Part shown: positions 46,414 through 55,335 of the stretch, piece by piece
Numbering within the stretch: position 1 is the first letter of the stretch
Layout: every line of letters begins with the position of its first letter
Program-made: the position numbers and the translations under genes
The notes under the pieces: generated by a model
The model's input: only the letters and a program-made list of their open reading frames with translations
Database searches by the model: none
Told to the model about the DNA's origin: nothing
NCBI RefSeq assembly: GCF_008629675.1
Contig: NZ_VWOX01000011.1
Location: forward strand, 124,001 to 188,000
DNA: 64,000 nucleotides
Direction of reading: 5' to 3'
Source of the DNA: Roseiconus nitratireducens
GTDB taxonomy: Bacteria > Planctomycetota > Planctomycetia > Pirellulales > Pirellulaceae

Positions 46414-48060
46414 TCAACGGTCCTCGTCAACGGTCAACGTCACGACCGGGCTGGTGCGATAGCCGATCCGGCAGGCCTTGGCTTCCAATTGCAACCCGCC
46501 CGGCAGTTCCAGGGTTTCGGAGAACAACATCCAGTCGCCCCATTTGCCATCCTCGCCACGCGTTCGGTAAACCACCGCCGACCCTTCGGTCATGCTTTCC
46601 AGGAACACGTTGCCGCCGACGGTCGTCTGGGTCGGTGGCTTGGTTTGAGGGATCTCCCCACCGGGTTTCATCTCTCCCATCAACACCGGCTCGGGGATCA
46701 TCCCGGTGTCTCCGATTTCATCCTGCCAGGACTCCAGCGCCTGGCGCATCCGGGCCAGACGGTCACGGTACTGCGGCCGCGCGGCCAAATTCTTCAGCTC
46801 CCAGGGATCGTTTTCCGTGTCGTACAGTTCTTCGGCCGGCTTGGTTTCGGCAAACCAGTTCGCTTGACCGCCGACCAAACCGCCCTCGGCCGCCAACCGA
46901 CGCCAGTCCTTCATCGCCGGCATTTCATCCATGTAATCAATGCGTTGGGCGTAGGTCCGTTCGGGCATGTAATTGCGAATGTACTTCCAACGGCGATCGC
47001 GGCAGCCGCGTTGCAGTTCGTAGACTTCATCCATCCGGTCACGGTGAAAGTACAGGTACGAAGGCTCGGGTTGCTTCTTCTCGCCGATCAACACTCGGCC
47101 CTGCAGGTATTTGGGAACGCTGACACCGGCAACCGCCAACATCGTGGCCGCCAGATCGACGGTCGACGTCAGGTCACGACGCACGCTCCCGGACTTCAAG
47201 TGGTCCGGCCAACGCATGATCATCGGAATGTGCGTTCCGCTGTCGTAGATCCAACGTTTGCCCCGCGGCATTCCCATCCCGTGGTCACTCCAGAAAACGA
47301 CCAGCGTGTTGTCGGCCAGACCGTCTTGCTCAAGACGTTCCAGAACCTCGCCCGCCATCTGGTCCATCCGCGTGATGTTGTCGTGGTACCAGGCCCAATT
47401 CTTTCGCGCCGCCGGTGTGTCGGGCAGGTAGGCCGGCAGCGTGTCGGCCACTTGATCGGGATCGCGCGCGTTGGCCTGGCCGATCGATTCGATGACGGCG
47501 TCGTGTTTTTGCTGCGAGTGCCGAATCTGGCTCTCGTGGGAGATCGTGAAATTGATGACTGAAAAGAATGGTTGATCCGGTTCGCGCCGGTCCCGCCAAT
47601 CGTTGTGATCATTTCCCTGGCGATCCCAGATGCTCGGAACCGGATCGAACTGGTAGTCGGTCTTGCTGCGGTTGGTGCAAAAGTAGCCGGCCGCGCGCAG
47701 GTACTCTGGAAATGCCCTCACCTCCGGCGGCGGGATGATGTGGCTGCGCATGTGTTGCGATCCGATCGCCGGAGCGTACATGCCGGTGATCACGCTGCTC
47801 CGCACGACGGCGCACACGCCGGCCGGGGTAAACGCGTTGTCGAATCGCACTCCCTGGCTGGCCAAGCGATCCAGATTGGGTGTGATCGCGTGCGGGTCTC
47901 CATAGCAACCGAGGTTGGGCGAGATGTCTTCGCAACTGATCCACACGATGTTGGGGCGATCACCGGCGACCGCTACGGTGTGACACAGACAGACCAACCA
48001 CAGCGCCGCCAGCGAAGGGCCTGCGAACAACGTCAACGGCCAACGAATGAGCAACATCAT
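46414..48060 (-). CDS. Sulfatase with non-consensus formylglycine motif
   Basis: A 548-residue exported sulfatase, likely removing sulfate esters from algal-type polysaccharides. The signal peptide runs to about residue 32 (LAALWLVCLCHTVAVA), followed by the metal site (WISCEDISPNLGCYG, Asp45) and the FGly segment GVCAVVRSSVITGMY, where Cys83 should be converted to formylglycine. The core is C-A-V-V-R, not the usual C-x-[PA]-x-R, since position +2 is Val; the invariant Arg87 is kept. The second metal motif FWSDHGMGMPRGKRW is intact. The start could be either of two consecutive ATGs. A HEAT-repeat gene precedes it on the same strand by 66 bases. Confidence 0.93.
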   Translation of the reverse strand: MMLLIRWPLTLFAGPSLAALWLVCLCHTVAVAGDRPNIVWISCEDISPNLGCYGDPHAITPNLDRLASQGVRFDNAFTPAGVCAVVRSSVITGMYAPAIGSQHMRSHIIPPPEVRAFPEYLRAAGYFCTNRSKTDYQFDPVPSIWDRQGNDHNDWRDRREPDQPFFSVINFTISHESQIRHSQQKHDAVIESIGQANARDPDQVADTLPAYLPDTPAARKNWAWYHDNITRMDQMAGEVLERLEQDGLADNTLVVFWSDHGMGMPRGKRWIYDSGTHIPMIMRWPDHLKSGSVRRDLTSTVDLAATMLAVAGVSVPKYLQGRVLIGEKKQPEPSYLYFHRDRMDEVYELQRGCRDRRWKYIRNYMPERTYAQRIDYMDEMPAMKDWRRLAAEGGLVGGQANWFAETKPAEELYDTENDPWELKNLAARPQYRDRLARMRQALESWQDEIGDTGMIPEPVLMGEMKPGGEIPQTKPPTQTTVGGNVFLESMTEGSAVVYRTRGEDGKWGDWMLFSETLELPGGLQLEAKACRIGYRTSPVVTLTVDEDR

Positions 48061-48126
48061 GAAACCACCAGCCCACCAAAGTAAAACGAATCAATCCAAA
48101 AACCGATTGCAAACGCCGGCGTCGAC

Positions 48127-48894
48127 TCAGCCCTCGCCGCGGATTTTCCGCAAAGCGTTCAGTGCGGCTCCGCCCAGGTGATAATCGCCGCCTTTGACCC
48201 CCGGTTTGTTTTCCGCCCGTACCTTCTCCAACGTTTCGATGGCCGCGGAGGCACGGGCGCCAAGACGGCCCATCAAGTCCGCCGCGGTGCACGCGGTTCC
48301 CCGTTCGGGATACGACAAGGCGTCGATCAGGATTGGCAGGTTGTCCTCGGTCTGGCCCTGGGCACACAGGGCATACGCGGCCGCCATCCGAACGGAAAGC
48401 GGTTGATCGTCGGGCTTGTCAGGCTTGGCCAATCGGGTCAGCGATTCGGTCGCGTCCGCCAACGGATCTCCACCGATGCGTCCCAAATGCGTTGCCGCCA
48501 GGTAGCGTACCGCGGGGTCGGAATGCTCCAGCGCCTGATGGAGCGTCTCCGCCGCCGGAGCTCCGAAGTAGCCGACCGATCGGATCGCGCGCAACCGCGC
48601 GGTGCGGTTGTCACTCTCCAGCAGATTGCCCCAATCTTCCAACGTCCGCCCGGCGATCGTCGGCGGCGACGCGTCTCCCGGATCCAGAAAGTTGGCCGGC
48701 TCTGTCGCCGTGGCCTGCGGTTGCCCTTCCGGCGCTTCAGCGAAAACCACCAAGGACGGCAGCAGCAGCGCCAGACCAACGACGGTACGAAGGACGCCAT
48801 GGAAAAGGGGCCCGGTCAATCGCTGAACGGTAAACCGCGAACCGGCGAACCCAGTCGCGGCAGAACGAACGGAAATGCCTCGAGCGATCATCAT
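48127..48894 (-). CDS. Exported HEAT-repeat protein
   Basis: About 255 residues from the ATG at 48894; adjacent ATGs and a longer frame to 48936 are possible. A hydrophobic segment (VLRTVVGLALLLPSLVVFA) serves as signal or anchor. The body contains HEAT-type helical repeats (ARLRAIRSVGYFGAPAAETLHQAL, PAVRYLAATHLGRIG, VRMAAAYALCAQGQ, GTACTAADLMGRLG), which mediate protein contacts. The sulfatase gene begins 66 bases downstream on the same strand, so the two probably form an operon, but any direct interaction is inference. Confidence 0.82.
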   Translation of the reverse strand: MMIARGISVRSAATGFAGSRFTVQRLTGPLFHGVLRTVVGLALLLPSLVVFAEAPEGQPQATATEPANFLDPGDASPPTIAGRTLEDWGNLLESDNRTARLRAIRSVGYFGAPAAETLHQALEHSDPAVRYLAATHLGRIGGDPLADATESLTRLAKPDKPDDQPLSVRMAAAYALCAQGQTEDNLPILIDALSYPERGTACTAADLMGRLGARASAAIETLEKVRAENKPGVKGGDYHLGGAALNALRKIRGEG

Positions 48895-49052
48895 CAAATG
48901 TCCAGCGATCGGGGGAGAACGGCGACCCGCCCGCACTTTCGCGCGGCATGCCGAGGCGGTCTAATGTAGCAGTCGGACACCCGCTTCACACGCCGCGGCC
49001 GTGAACGTGGTTTCCATTCCACCACCTTGTCCTCAAGAGCTCCCTGATCGCG

Positions 49053-49640
49053 ATGTCACAAGCACCCAACAATCCTTTTGACGAACCGCAGCGTTACGGC
49101 GAGCAACCCAAGAAGAGCAGCAACACCTGGCTGTGGGTGCTGGGAATCCTGGGCGGACTGTTCCTGCTCAGCTCGGTCATCTGCTGCGGCGTCGTCTACT
49201 ACATGTCCAGCGAATTCTCAGGATTCATCGCCAACGCCGCCGTGGGAGAATTCCAGGACGACCCGGTGATCCAGGAGCACATCGGCCAAATCACCAGCAG
49301 CGACACCAATTTCGGCGACGCCATCCAACAGTCCTCGGACAACCAGGGCGTCACCACGATGGTCTTTGACGTGACCGGCGAGAAGGGCAGCGGAAAGATT
49401 GTGCTACGCACCGATCAGAAGACGAACAAAACCTCGGCGGTGCTGCAATTGGACGACGGAACCGAATACGACCTGGAAGTACCCGAGCAGTTCGGCGGGG
49501 TTTCGGCGGAACTGGAAGAGCTGGAGGAAATGGAATCACAGCCCCAACCGACGGGCGAATCCGAGCCGGCCGAGGCCGACTCCGTTCCCGAGTTGAATTT
49601 GGAACCGTTGGAATCCGAACCGGCGGGCGCCGGGCAATAA
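49053..49640 (+). CDS. Single-pass membrane protein with NPFDEP start, unknown
   Basis: A 195-residue protein: a short cytoplasmic N-terminus with NPFDEPQRYGEQP, one strongly hydrophobic helix (about 27-50, WLWVLGILGGLFLLSSVICCGVVYYM), then an extracytoplasmic domain to about 155 (QEHIGQITSSDTNFGDAI, MVFDVTGEKGSGKIVLRT) and an acidic, Pro-rich tail. The folded part loosely resembles Coa1/Tim21-type domains, but I cannot confirm this. No co-directional operon partner precedes it; the NfeD-type gene follows about 250 bases downstream. Confidence 0.68.
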   Translation: MSQAPNNPFDEPQRYGEQPKKSSNTWLWVLGILGGLFLLSSVICCGVVYYMSSEFSGFIANAAVGEFQDDPVIQEHIGQITSSDTNFGDAIQQSSDNQGVTTMVFDVTGEKGSGKIVLRTDQKTNKTSAVLQLDDGTEYDLEVPEQFGGVSAELEELEEMESQPQPTGESEPAEADSVPELNLEPLESEPAGAGQ

Positions 49641-49704
49641 CCGCCGGGGACGAACCGCCGGGGACAGAGCACCATCCGGGCCGAAGGCCCAGCCGTTTAC
49701 CCAG

Positions 49705-49731
49705 CCCAGCCCGACCGCAGGGAGGGCTGGG
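49705..49731. repeat. Short GC hairpin between two plus-strand genes
   Basis: Arms CCCAGCCC and GGGCTGGG (8 bases, exact) with an 11-base loop. It is flanked by other GC-rich short repeats (GGGCC...GGCCC) and has no T-run, so its role as a terminator is doubtful. Confidence 0.45.
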
Positions 49732-49887
49732 AAACCAAAATCCCAATCCCACCGAGGGCCAACGGCCCGGCCGTTTGTCCGCGGTCGATCCCCACCCGGC
49801 ACCATTTGATGCGACTCCTTTGCCGCGGATTGGAGCCTACAATGGGAGGTGTCCTTCCGTTCGTCCCCAAGACTGGTTGAAACGGCC

Positions 49888-51486
49888 ATGTCCGGTCCGC
49901 TGTCCGCGCCGCAACGATATTCCCTGACCGCCCGGTGGGCCGTGCTGCTGTTGGCGATCTTCGGCTTCCTCGCCCCGTCGCTCCCGGCGCAGCCGCCACC
50001 GGAAGAACCGGCTGCCGGGATCGAATCGGATCCTCCGACGGACCCGGTGCCACCACGGCCGGCCGCTGCCAAACGGACGGCGGTCATGATCCCGCTGCAC
50101 GAAGACATCAATCCGCTCAGCGGCGAACTGCTCAAGCGGAAATTCGCCGATGCCGTCGATTCCGATGCGGACGTGATCATCCTGGACATCCACAGCCCCG
50201 GTGGATTGGTCTACGTGACGCTGGAGCTGATGGACATGATCCTGGACGCCCGCGACGTCGAGACGGTGGCGTTCATTCAAAAGGATGCCATCAGCGGCGC
50301 CGCTTTGATTGCGCTGGCGTGCGACAAAATCGTGATGCTGCCGGGGGCGCGGATGGGGGACGCCGGTGAAATCGTGATGGGTGCCGACGGTGCGTTTCGG
50401 TACACCGAAGCCAAAAGCCGAAGTGTGTTGGCGCAGAAGGTACGCGACACCGCCCGAGCCACCGGACGCCCGATCGCGCTGGCCGAAAAGATGACCGACA
50501 AGGACATGGTGGTCTTTCGTGCCGTCCACAAATCAGACGGCGCGGTCCGGTACATCAGCGACAAAGAATGGGCCTCGATGGATAACACCGACGACTGGGA
50601 ACGAGGGAAGCCGATACGGGAAGCGGGAAAGGAGATGTTTTTTACCGTCAACGGCGCTCGGGCGGTGGAGCTGGGAATGGCCGATCAAACCGTCCAGAAC
50701 GAGTCGGACCTGGCGGACGCGCTGAACGTCAAAGAACCCATTCGAGTGATGCACCGGACCGGTGTCGACACCGCCATCGTGATTCTCAATTCCGGCATCG
50801 TGACCTTTCTGTTGCTGGTCATCGGATTGGTCGCGCTGGTGATCGAATTGAGCGCCCCGGGGATGGGGATTGGCGGACTGACCTCGATCCTCTGCTTTGG
50901 GCTGTTCTTCTGGAGCCGGTTTTTGGGAGGCACGTCGGGCTGGTTGGAGGTGACTCTGTTCATTCTGGGAGTCCTGTTCATGGCCCTGGAAGTGTTCGTG
51001 ATTCCCGGCACCGGAGTGGCGGGTGTTGGCGGTCTGGTGTTGATGCTCGGTTCGCTGGTGATGGCGTCGCGGCGGTTCATGATTCCGGGCAATGCCGAAG
51101 AGATGGCCAGCCTGGGTTGGGACATCCTGACCGTTCTTGGCGCGTTCACCGCCTTCCTGGTCGCCCTCTTGATATTGGCGAATTACATCGGCGACATCCC
51201 GGGACTGAGCCGCCTGACGTTGAAGCCCCAATTGGCCACGGCCGGTGACGCCCACTCGGCGATGGCCGACTCGATGTCCCCCGAGGCGGAGGCCATGCTT
51301 CCCGGATGGCAACGCGTGTCGGTTGGTGATCAGGGAACCACTTCCGGGCCGCTCCGACCGAGCGGAAAGATGACCGTCGATGATTATCTGGTCGACGTCG
51401 TGACCGAAGGCGATTTCGTTCCCGGCGGCACGCAAGTTAAAGTGATCGCCAAGCAAGGCGCACGGGTCATCGTTCGCGCCGTCTAA
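49888..51486 (+). CDS. NfeD-family membrane serine protease
   Basis: A 532-residue protein from the ATG at 49888 (signal peptide RWAVLLLAIFGFLAPSLPAQ). Residues about 55-230 form a ClpP-class protease domain (DVIILDIHSPGGLVYVTLELMDMIL, then DAISGAALIALACDKIVMLPGA with the candidate catalytic Ser). A hydrophobic region of several helices (about 295-455) follows, with a C-terminal OB-like NfeD domain at the end (GKMTVDDYLVDVVTEGDFVPGGTQVKVI). Such proteins act with stomatin-like partners in membrane quality control; no stomatin gene is adjacent. Convergent with the K+ channel gene. Confidence 0.9.
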   Translation: MSGPLSAPQRYSLTARWAVLLLAIFGFLAPSLPAQPPPEEPAAGIESDPPTDPVPPRPAAAKRTAVMIPLHEDINPLSGELLKRKFADAVDSDADVIILDIHSPGGLVYVTLELMDMILDARDVETVAFIQKDAISGAALIALACDKIVMLPGARMGDAGEIVMGADGAFRYTEAKSRSVLAQKVRDTARATGRPIALAEKMTDKDMVVFRAVHKSDGAVRYISDKEWASMDNTDDWERGKPIREAGKEMFFTVNGARAVELGMADQTVQNESDLADALNVKEPIRVMHRTGVDTAIVILNSGIVTFLLLVIGLVALVIELSAPGMGIGGLTSILCFGLFFWSRFLGGTSGWLEVTLFILGVLFMALEVFVIPGTGVAGVGGLVLMLGSLVMASRRFMIPGNAEEMASLGWDILTVLGAFTAFLVALLILANYIGDIPGLSRLTLKPQLATAGDAHSAMADSMSPEAEAMLPGWQRVSVGDQGTTSGPLRPSGKMTVDDYLVDVVTEGDFVPGGTQVKVIAKQGARVIVRAV

Positions 51487-51509
51487 TCCACTCCGAAACT
51501 TTTGGCGGC

Positions 51510-52538
51510 TCAGCGAGTCGCCGCGTACCCGCTTTCGATCAGTTGATAGCGTTTTTGAAAGGCGACGACGTCACGTTGCTTTCCCATCACCAACATCGTC
51601 TCGCCGCCCTGAAACACGCGATCGCCGGCCGGATTGAAATCCAACGTGTCGTCGCCGCCTTTGACCGCCACGACCAGCAATTGGTGTTGGTCCCGGATCC
51701 GCAACTGGGCGATCGATTGGTCCAGCAAATCGCTGCCCGGCGGGATGTACAACTCATCCAACATCAGGTCTTTGAACTCCGGCTGGGTCAGCGAATAGAA
51801 AAATTGCGCCGCGGTGGGACGGGTGACCAGACGCGACATGTATTCGGCAACCATCTGGTGCGCCATCACGACTTCATTCGCTCCGGCCTGACGCAGTTTC
51901 CTGGAACTGCTTTCCTGTTCGGCCTGGGCCACGATCCGGATCGCCGGACAGAGGTTGCGCGCCGACAGGGTGATGAAGACGTTTTCGGCGTCGGTCGGCA
52001 ACGCGACGACGATGCAATTGGCGTCGCAGATCCCCGCCTGCTTCAACGTGTCTTCGTCGGTCGCGTCGGCGTTGACCGCCAGGTAGCCCAGATCCAGCGC
52101 TTGCTGGTAGTTGGCCGGATCCAGTTCGATGATGACGAACTTGCATCGCTGTTCGGCCAGGTCCTTCGCCAGGATCGGTCCGGTCTTGCCAAACCCGCAC
52201 ACGATCGTGTGATTGGTCAGTTTTGAAAGTTCTTTTTCCATCCGTCGTCGTCCGAAAGCGCGATCGAGCTCGCCCTGCAGCATGATCTGGATCATGCCGG
52301 TGAATGTGTACGCCGCCGCGGTGCCTCCCAGCAGGATGACAGCAATCGACAGCAGTTGGGTCGACCAGTTCTGGGCGCTGTGTTCCCCGTAGCCGACGGT
52401 CGACACGGTGATCACGACCATCCACAGCGCTTCGACCCATTCGTACTGGCCGATGAAATGGTAGCCCAGCGTTGCCAACACCACGATCGAGGCCAACGCC
52501 GTGGCGCCGCGACGGATCTTGTTGAAAGGCGAATGCAT
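51510..52538 (-). CDS. Two-helix potassium channel with RCK (TrkA-N) domain
   Basis: A 342-residue MthK-like channel subunit from the ATG at 52538. Two membrane helices (about 14-34 and 60-85) flank the pore with selectivity filter VSTVGYGE. The cytosolic part begins with a Rossmann RCK domain (NHTIVCGFGKTGPILAKDLAEQ, then IIELDPANYQQALDLGYLAVNADATDE), followed by a TrkA-C-type region (GSDLLDQSIAQLRIRDQHQLLVVAVKGG). Tetramers gate K+ flux in response to ligands such as Ca2+ or nucleotides. It appears to be a single gene; the next upstream gene on this strand is mutL, about 180 bases away. Confidence 0.93.
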   Translation of the reverse strand: MHSPFNKIRRGATALASIVVLATLGYHFIGQYEWVEALWMVVITVSTVGYGEHSAQNWSTQLLSIAVILLGGTAAAYTFTGMIQIMLQGELDRAFGRRRMEKELSKLTNHTIVCGFGKTGPILAKDLAEQRCKFVIIELDPANYQQALDLGYLAVNADATDEDTLKQAGICDANCIVVALPTDAENVFITLSARNLCPAIRIVAQAEQESSSRKLRQAGANEVVMAHQMVAEYMSRLVTRPTAAQFFYSLTQPEFKDLMLDELYIPPGSDLLDQSIAQLRIRDQHQLLVVAVKGGDDTLDFNPAGDRVFQGGETMLVMGKQRDVVAFQKRYQLIESGYAATR

Positions 52539-52718
52539 GGGCGGAGAAAAACGATGGCCTGGCGAACGTCGTACCGGCGAAACGATCGCCCACCGCACGA
52601 TTCACGTCAATCCGTCGGCGGCCCGATCGGCGACTCGAGATCAGAAACGGTGCCCGACAGTTTACTCGGCCCCCGCGGGCCCTGCGGCTTGGGCGATCAA
52701 GCTGCCCTGCCGATGCGG

Positions 52719-54743
52719 CTACTTTCCCGATCGGGCGCGCGGGCCCAAGCGGCCGAACATCCGGTCCAATTCGTCACGGCTGAAGAATAACGCGGTCGGC
52801 CGGCCGTGCGGACAATGGTGCGTGTCGTTGTACAACTCACGCTGTTCCAACAATGCCTGGATCTCCGCCGGGCGCAACGGATCGCCGGCCTTGACGGCCG
52901 CCTTGCAAGCGATCGTCGAGAGCAAATGATTCAACAGCTCGATCGGCTCAGGCTGCTTCCCGCCTCCGAGCACCGATTCCATCAGCGTTCGCAGCATCTC
53001 CGCCGGCGGGGTGTTGCGAAGCATCGCGGGGTAGGACTGAATCACCACGGTCTCGCCGCCAAAGTCTTCCACCTCCATGCCGATCTTGGCCAGGGTCTCG
53101 CGATGGTCCAGCACCGCGGTCCGCTCCGACGGCGTCATCGACACCGGCTCGGGAACCAGCAAACGTTGTGATTCCAGCGCTTGGCCGCTCTCCAGGACTT
53201 TGTTCTTCACCCGCTCGTAAAGGACGCGTTCGTGCAGGGCGTGCTGGTCGATCACGACCATGCCCTGTTCGTCCTGCGTGACCAGGTAGCGGTTGTGAAC
53301 TTGGAACCCCAAATAGCAGACGCTCGGCCCGCTGTCCGCTGTTTGGGGAGAAGCATCCCAGGGTGCGACGTCGGCGTCTGGCTCGCCGGCCGCTGCATCG
53401 GCCGGCGCGGTGCCGGCGGAAAGGGAACGGTCCGCCGCCGGTGGGAACGCCGCGGACGGATACGGACGAAATTCGGGAACCGATCCGTCCGGGCGGAGCC
53501 CCTGTGCCGGATTCGGCTGACCCGAATTTGCCTGCGGCTGCGGCGGGCCGGCCGTACCGGCCAAATCCGTTGATCCAGCATGGGGTGAAAGGAACACGTC
53601 CGAGGCGTCTTGGCCGCTGCGTGCCCACTGGATCACCGATTGTCGGTGAGACTGCTGGGCGGGGGACGCGGCGGGGTGATCGACTGCGGCGTTTTCTTCG
53701 TTGGCCGCCGGCGGCCCGACGCGATGCGTCATGTCGGTCGTCAGGAAATGGTGTCGCAACGTTTGCAACAACCGACTGTAGACGCGGCCGCCGTCGGTGA
53801 ACCGCACTTCCAGTTTGGTCGGGTGCACGTTCACGTCGATCATTTCCGGCGGCATCGACATCCGCAGAAAACACACCGGGTGGCGCCCGACCATCAACAG
53901 CCCGCGGTAGGCCTCGCCCAGGGCGTGCTGCAACGACCGGTCTCGGATGTGACGTCCGTTGAGAAACAGGTACTGCATCCGGGCGTTGCCGCGGCTGACC
54001 GCGGGGTCACACACGTAGCCTTGGACGCCGATTTGCGAGTCATCGCTGTCAATCCGAATCAGCGACTCCGCGATCTCATCCCCAAAGAATGCCGCGATCC
54101 GGTCGCTCCACCGCTGCGTGACCGGCAGATCGTACAGCGGCTTGCCGTTGTTGTTGAGCACGAAGTGGATGTGTGAATTGGCCAGCGCGATCCGCGTGAA
54201 TGCTTCGACGATGTGCCCCTTTTCGGTTTGTGCGGTCTTTAAAAACCGCTGACGCACCGGTGTGTTGAAAAACAGGTTCCGAACCTCCATCACCGTGCCG
54301 ACCGGACAACCGCAGGGCGAGGGCGGATCGATCACGCCGCCGCGAACCACCAATTCGCTTCCCGACTCGTCGGCTTCGGTGCGGCTGCGAATCGTCATTT
54401 GCGAAACGCTTCCGATCGAAGCCAACGCCTCGCCGCGGAATCCCAGCGTCTGGACATGGAACAACGACTCGTCGGTCGGCAACTTGCTGGTCGCGTGACT
54501 GGCCAGCGCCAACGGCAACTGCTCGGCGGTCATGCCACAGCCGTCGTCGCTGATCCGAATCAACTCCGTGCCGCCGCCACCGATCGACACCTCGATCCGC
54601 CTGGCCCCGGCGTCGACGCTGTTTTCCAGCAACTCCTTGACCACCGAAGCGGGCCGTTCGATGACTTCGCCGGCGGCAATCTGGTTGATCAGGTTGGGCG
54701 GCAACTGCCGAATGGTCGGTAATTCTTTCGCGGTAACAGACAT
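52719..54743 (-). CDS. mutL: DNA mismatch repair protein MutL (endonuclease type)
   Basis: A 674-residue MutL that couples MutS recognition to strand incision. The N-terminal GHKL ATPase has all motifs (NQIAAGEVIERPASVVKELLENSVDAG, DDGCGM, GFRGEALASI). A disordered Pro/Gln/Ala-rich linker spans about 345-470. The C-terminal domain has the metal-binding nuclease motif DQHALHERVLYE, fitting DQHAx2Ex4E, plus CPHGRP near the end, so this is the self-nicking type used by bacteria without MutH. The last residues (RLGPRARSGK) end with no partner mut gene nearby. Confidence 0.97.
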   Translation of the reverse strand: MSVTAKELPTIRQLPPNLINQIAAGEVIERPASVVKELLENSVDAGARRIEVSIGGGGTELIRISDDGCGMTAEQLPLALASHATSKLPTDESLFHVQTLGFRGEALASIGSVSQMTIRSRTEADESGSELVVRGGVIDPPSPCGCPVGTVMEVRNLFFNTPVRQRFLKTAQTEKGHIVEAFTRIALANSHIHFVLNNNGKPLYDLPVTQRWSDRIAAFFGDEIAESLIRIDSDDSQIGVQGYVCDPAVSRGNARMQYLFLNGRHIRDRSLQHALGEAYRGLLMVGRHPVCFLRMSMPPEMIDVNVHPTKLEVRFTDGGRVYSRLLQTLRHHFLTTDMTHRVGPPAANEENAAVDHPAASPAQQSHRQSVIQWARSGQDASDVFLSPHAGSTDLAGTAGPPQPQANSGQPNPAQGLRPDGSVPEFRPYPSAAFPPAADRSLSAGTAPADAAAGEPDADVAPWDASPQTADSGPSVCYLGFQVHNRYLVTQDEQGMVVIDQHALHERVLYERVKNKVLESGQALESQRLLVPEPVSMTPSERTAVLDHRETLAKIGMEVEDFGGETVVIQSYPAMLRNTPPAEMLRTLMESVLGGGKQPEPIELLNHLLSTIACKAAVKAGDPLRPAEIQALLEQRELYNDTHHCPHGRPTALFFSRDELDRMFGRLGPRARSGK

Positions 54744-54784
54744 GTCCGCAATCTAACGTTCCCCGAGCAGCAAACCAACGCCCG

Positions 54785-54804
54785 AATCGCCCGCACGGGC
54801 GATT
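54785..54804. repeat. Short palindrome upstream of mutL
   Basis: AATCGCCCG and its exact complement are separated by two bases, 42-61 bases upstream of the mutL ATG (minus strand) and about 90 bases before the small NPFQPP gene on the plus strand. It could be an operator for either gene or a hairpin in the mutL leader. Confidence 0.4.
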
Positions 54805-54891
54805 TGATGCCGGTCGGTCGCTAGCAAAGCACCACGCGTCATAGCTTTTTTGCAGCCACGCAGGGGGCGGCGTTCTGCTCTACTGGTTCGG

Positions 54892-55071
54892 ATGATCCGT
54901 CCCAATCCGTTCCAGCCGCCGCGCGAGCCGCATCGCGATTCGAATTTGCGTCCCTTGCCCGCGGGCACGAACGCCGGACGTCTGGTCCTGGCCATTCCCT
55001 TGGTGTTTTGCGTTGCAATCGCATTGGGACACGTGGTCGTGTTGGCATTGATGATGACTGGCCACCTGTGA
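54892..55071 (+). CDS. Small membrane protein with NPFQPP peptide (59 residues)
   Basis: A 59-residue protein from the ATG at 54892. The N-terminus MIRPNPFQPPREP matches a recurrent planctomycete pattern, a polar stretch follows, and residues about 30-57 form one hydrophobic helix (LVLAIPLVFCVAIALGHVVVLALMM). The function is unknown. The similar gene at 55123 follows 51 bases later, so the pair may be cotranscribed and may work together, though their sequences are otherwise different. Confidence 0.6.
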   Translation: MIRPNPFQPPREPHRDSNLRPLPAGTNAGRLVLAIPLVFCVAIALGHVVVLALMMTGHL

Positions 55072-55122
55072 GCGGCCACGGTTTCACGGACGTGCCGGCA
55101 ACGCAAACTCACTCAAACGTTG

Positions 55123-55335
55123 ATGACGTCACCCAACCCCTACCAGCCACCCCAAGACGCCAGGGAGGATCGCGGGTCGCCGCAAAAGACGACGGACGTG
55201 ACCTGGACGTTCGTGGGTTGCTGGATGGGAACCCTGTTCGTGATGCTCTCCCTGGCTCCGACACAAACGGTGGTCATAGCACCGCTGGTCGCGATGGTCG
55301 GAATCATCTACCTGATCGTGCGCCGAGACCCCTGA
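55123..55335 (+). CDS. Small membrane protein with NPYQPP peptide (70 residues)
   Basis: A 70-residue protein from the ATG at 55123, starting MTSPNPYQPPQDA. Two hydrophobic segments (about 28-45 and 47-65: WTFVGCWMGTLFVMLSLA and VVIAPLVAMVGIIYLIV) end in Arg-Arg. The function is unknown. It lies directly downstream of another NP[YF]xP protein gene. Confidence 0.62.
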   Translation: MTSPNPYQPPQDAREDRGSPQKTTDVTWTFVGCWMGTLFVMLSLAPTQTVVIAPLVAMVGIIYLIVRRDP

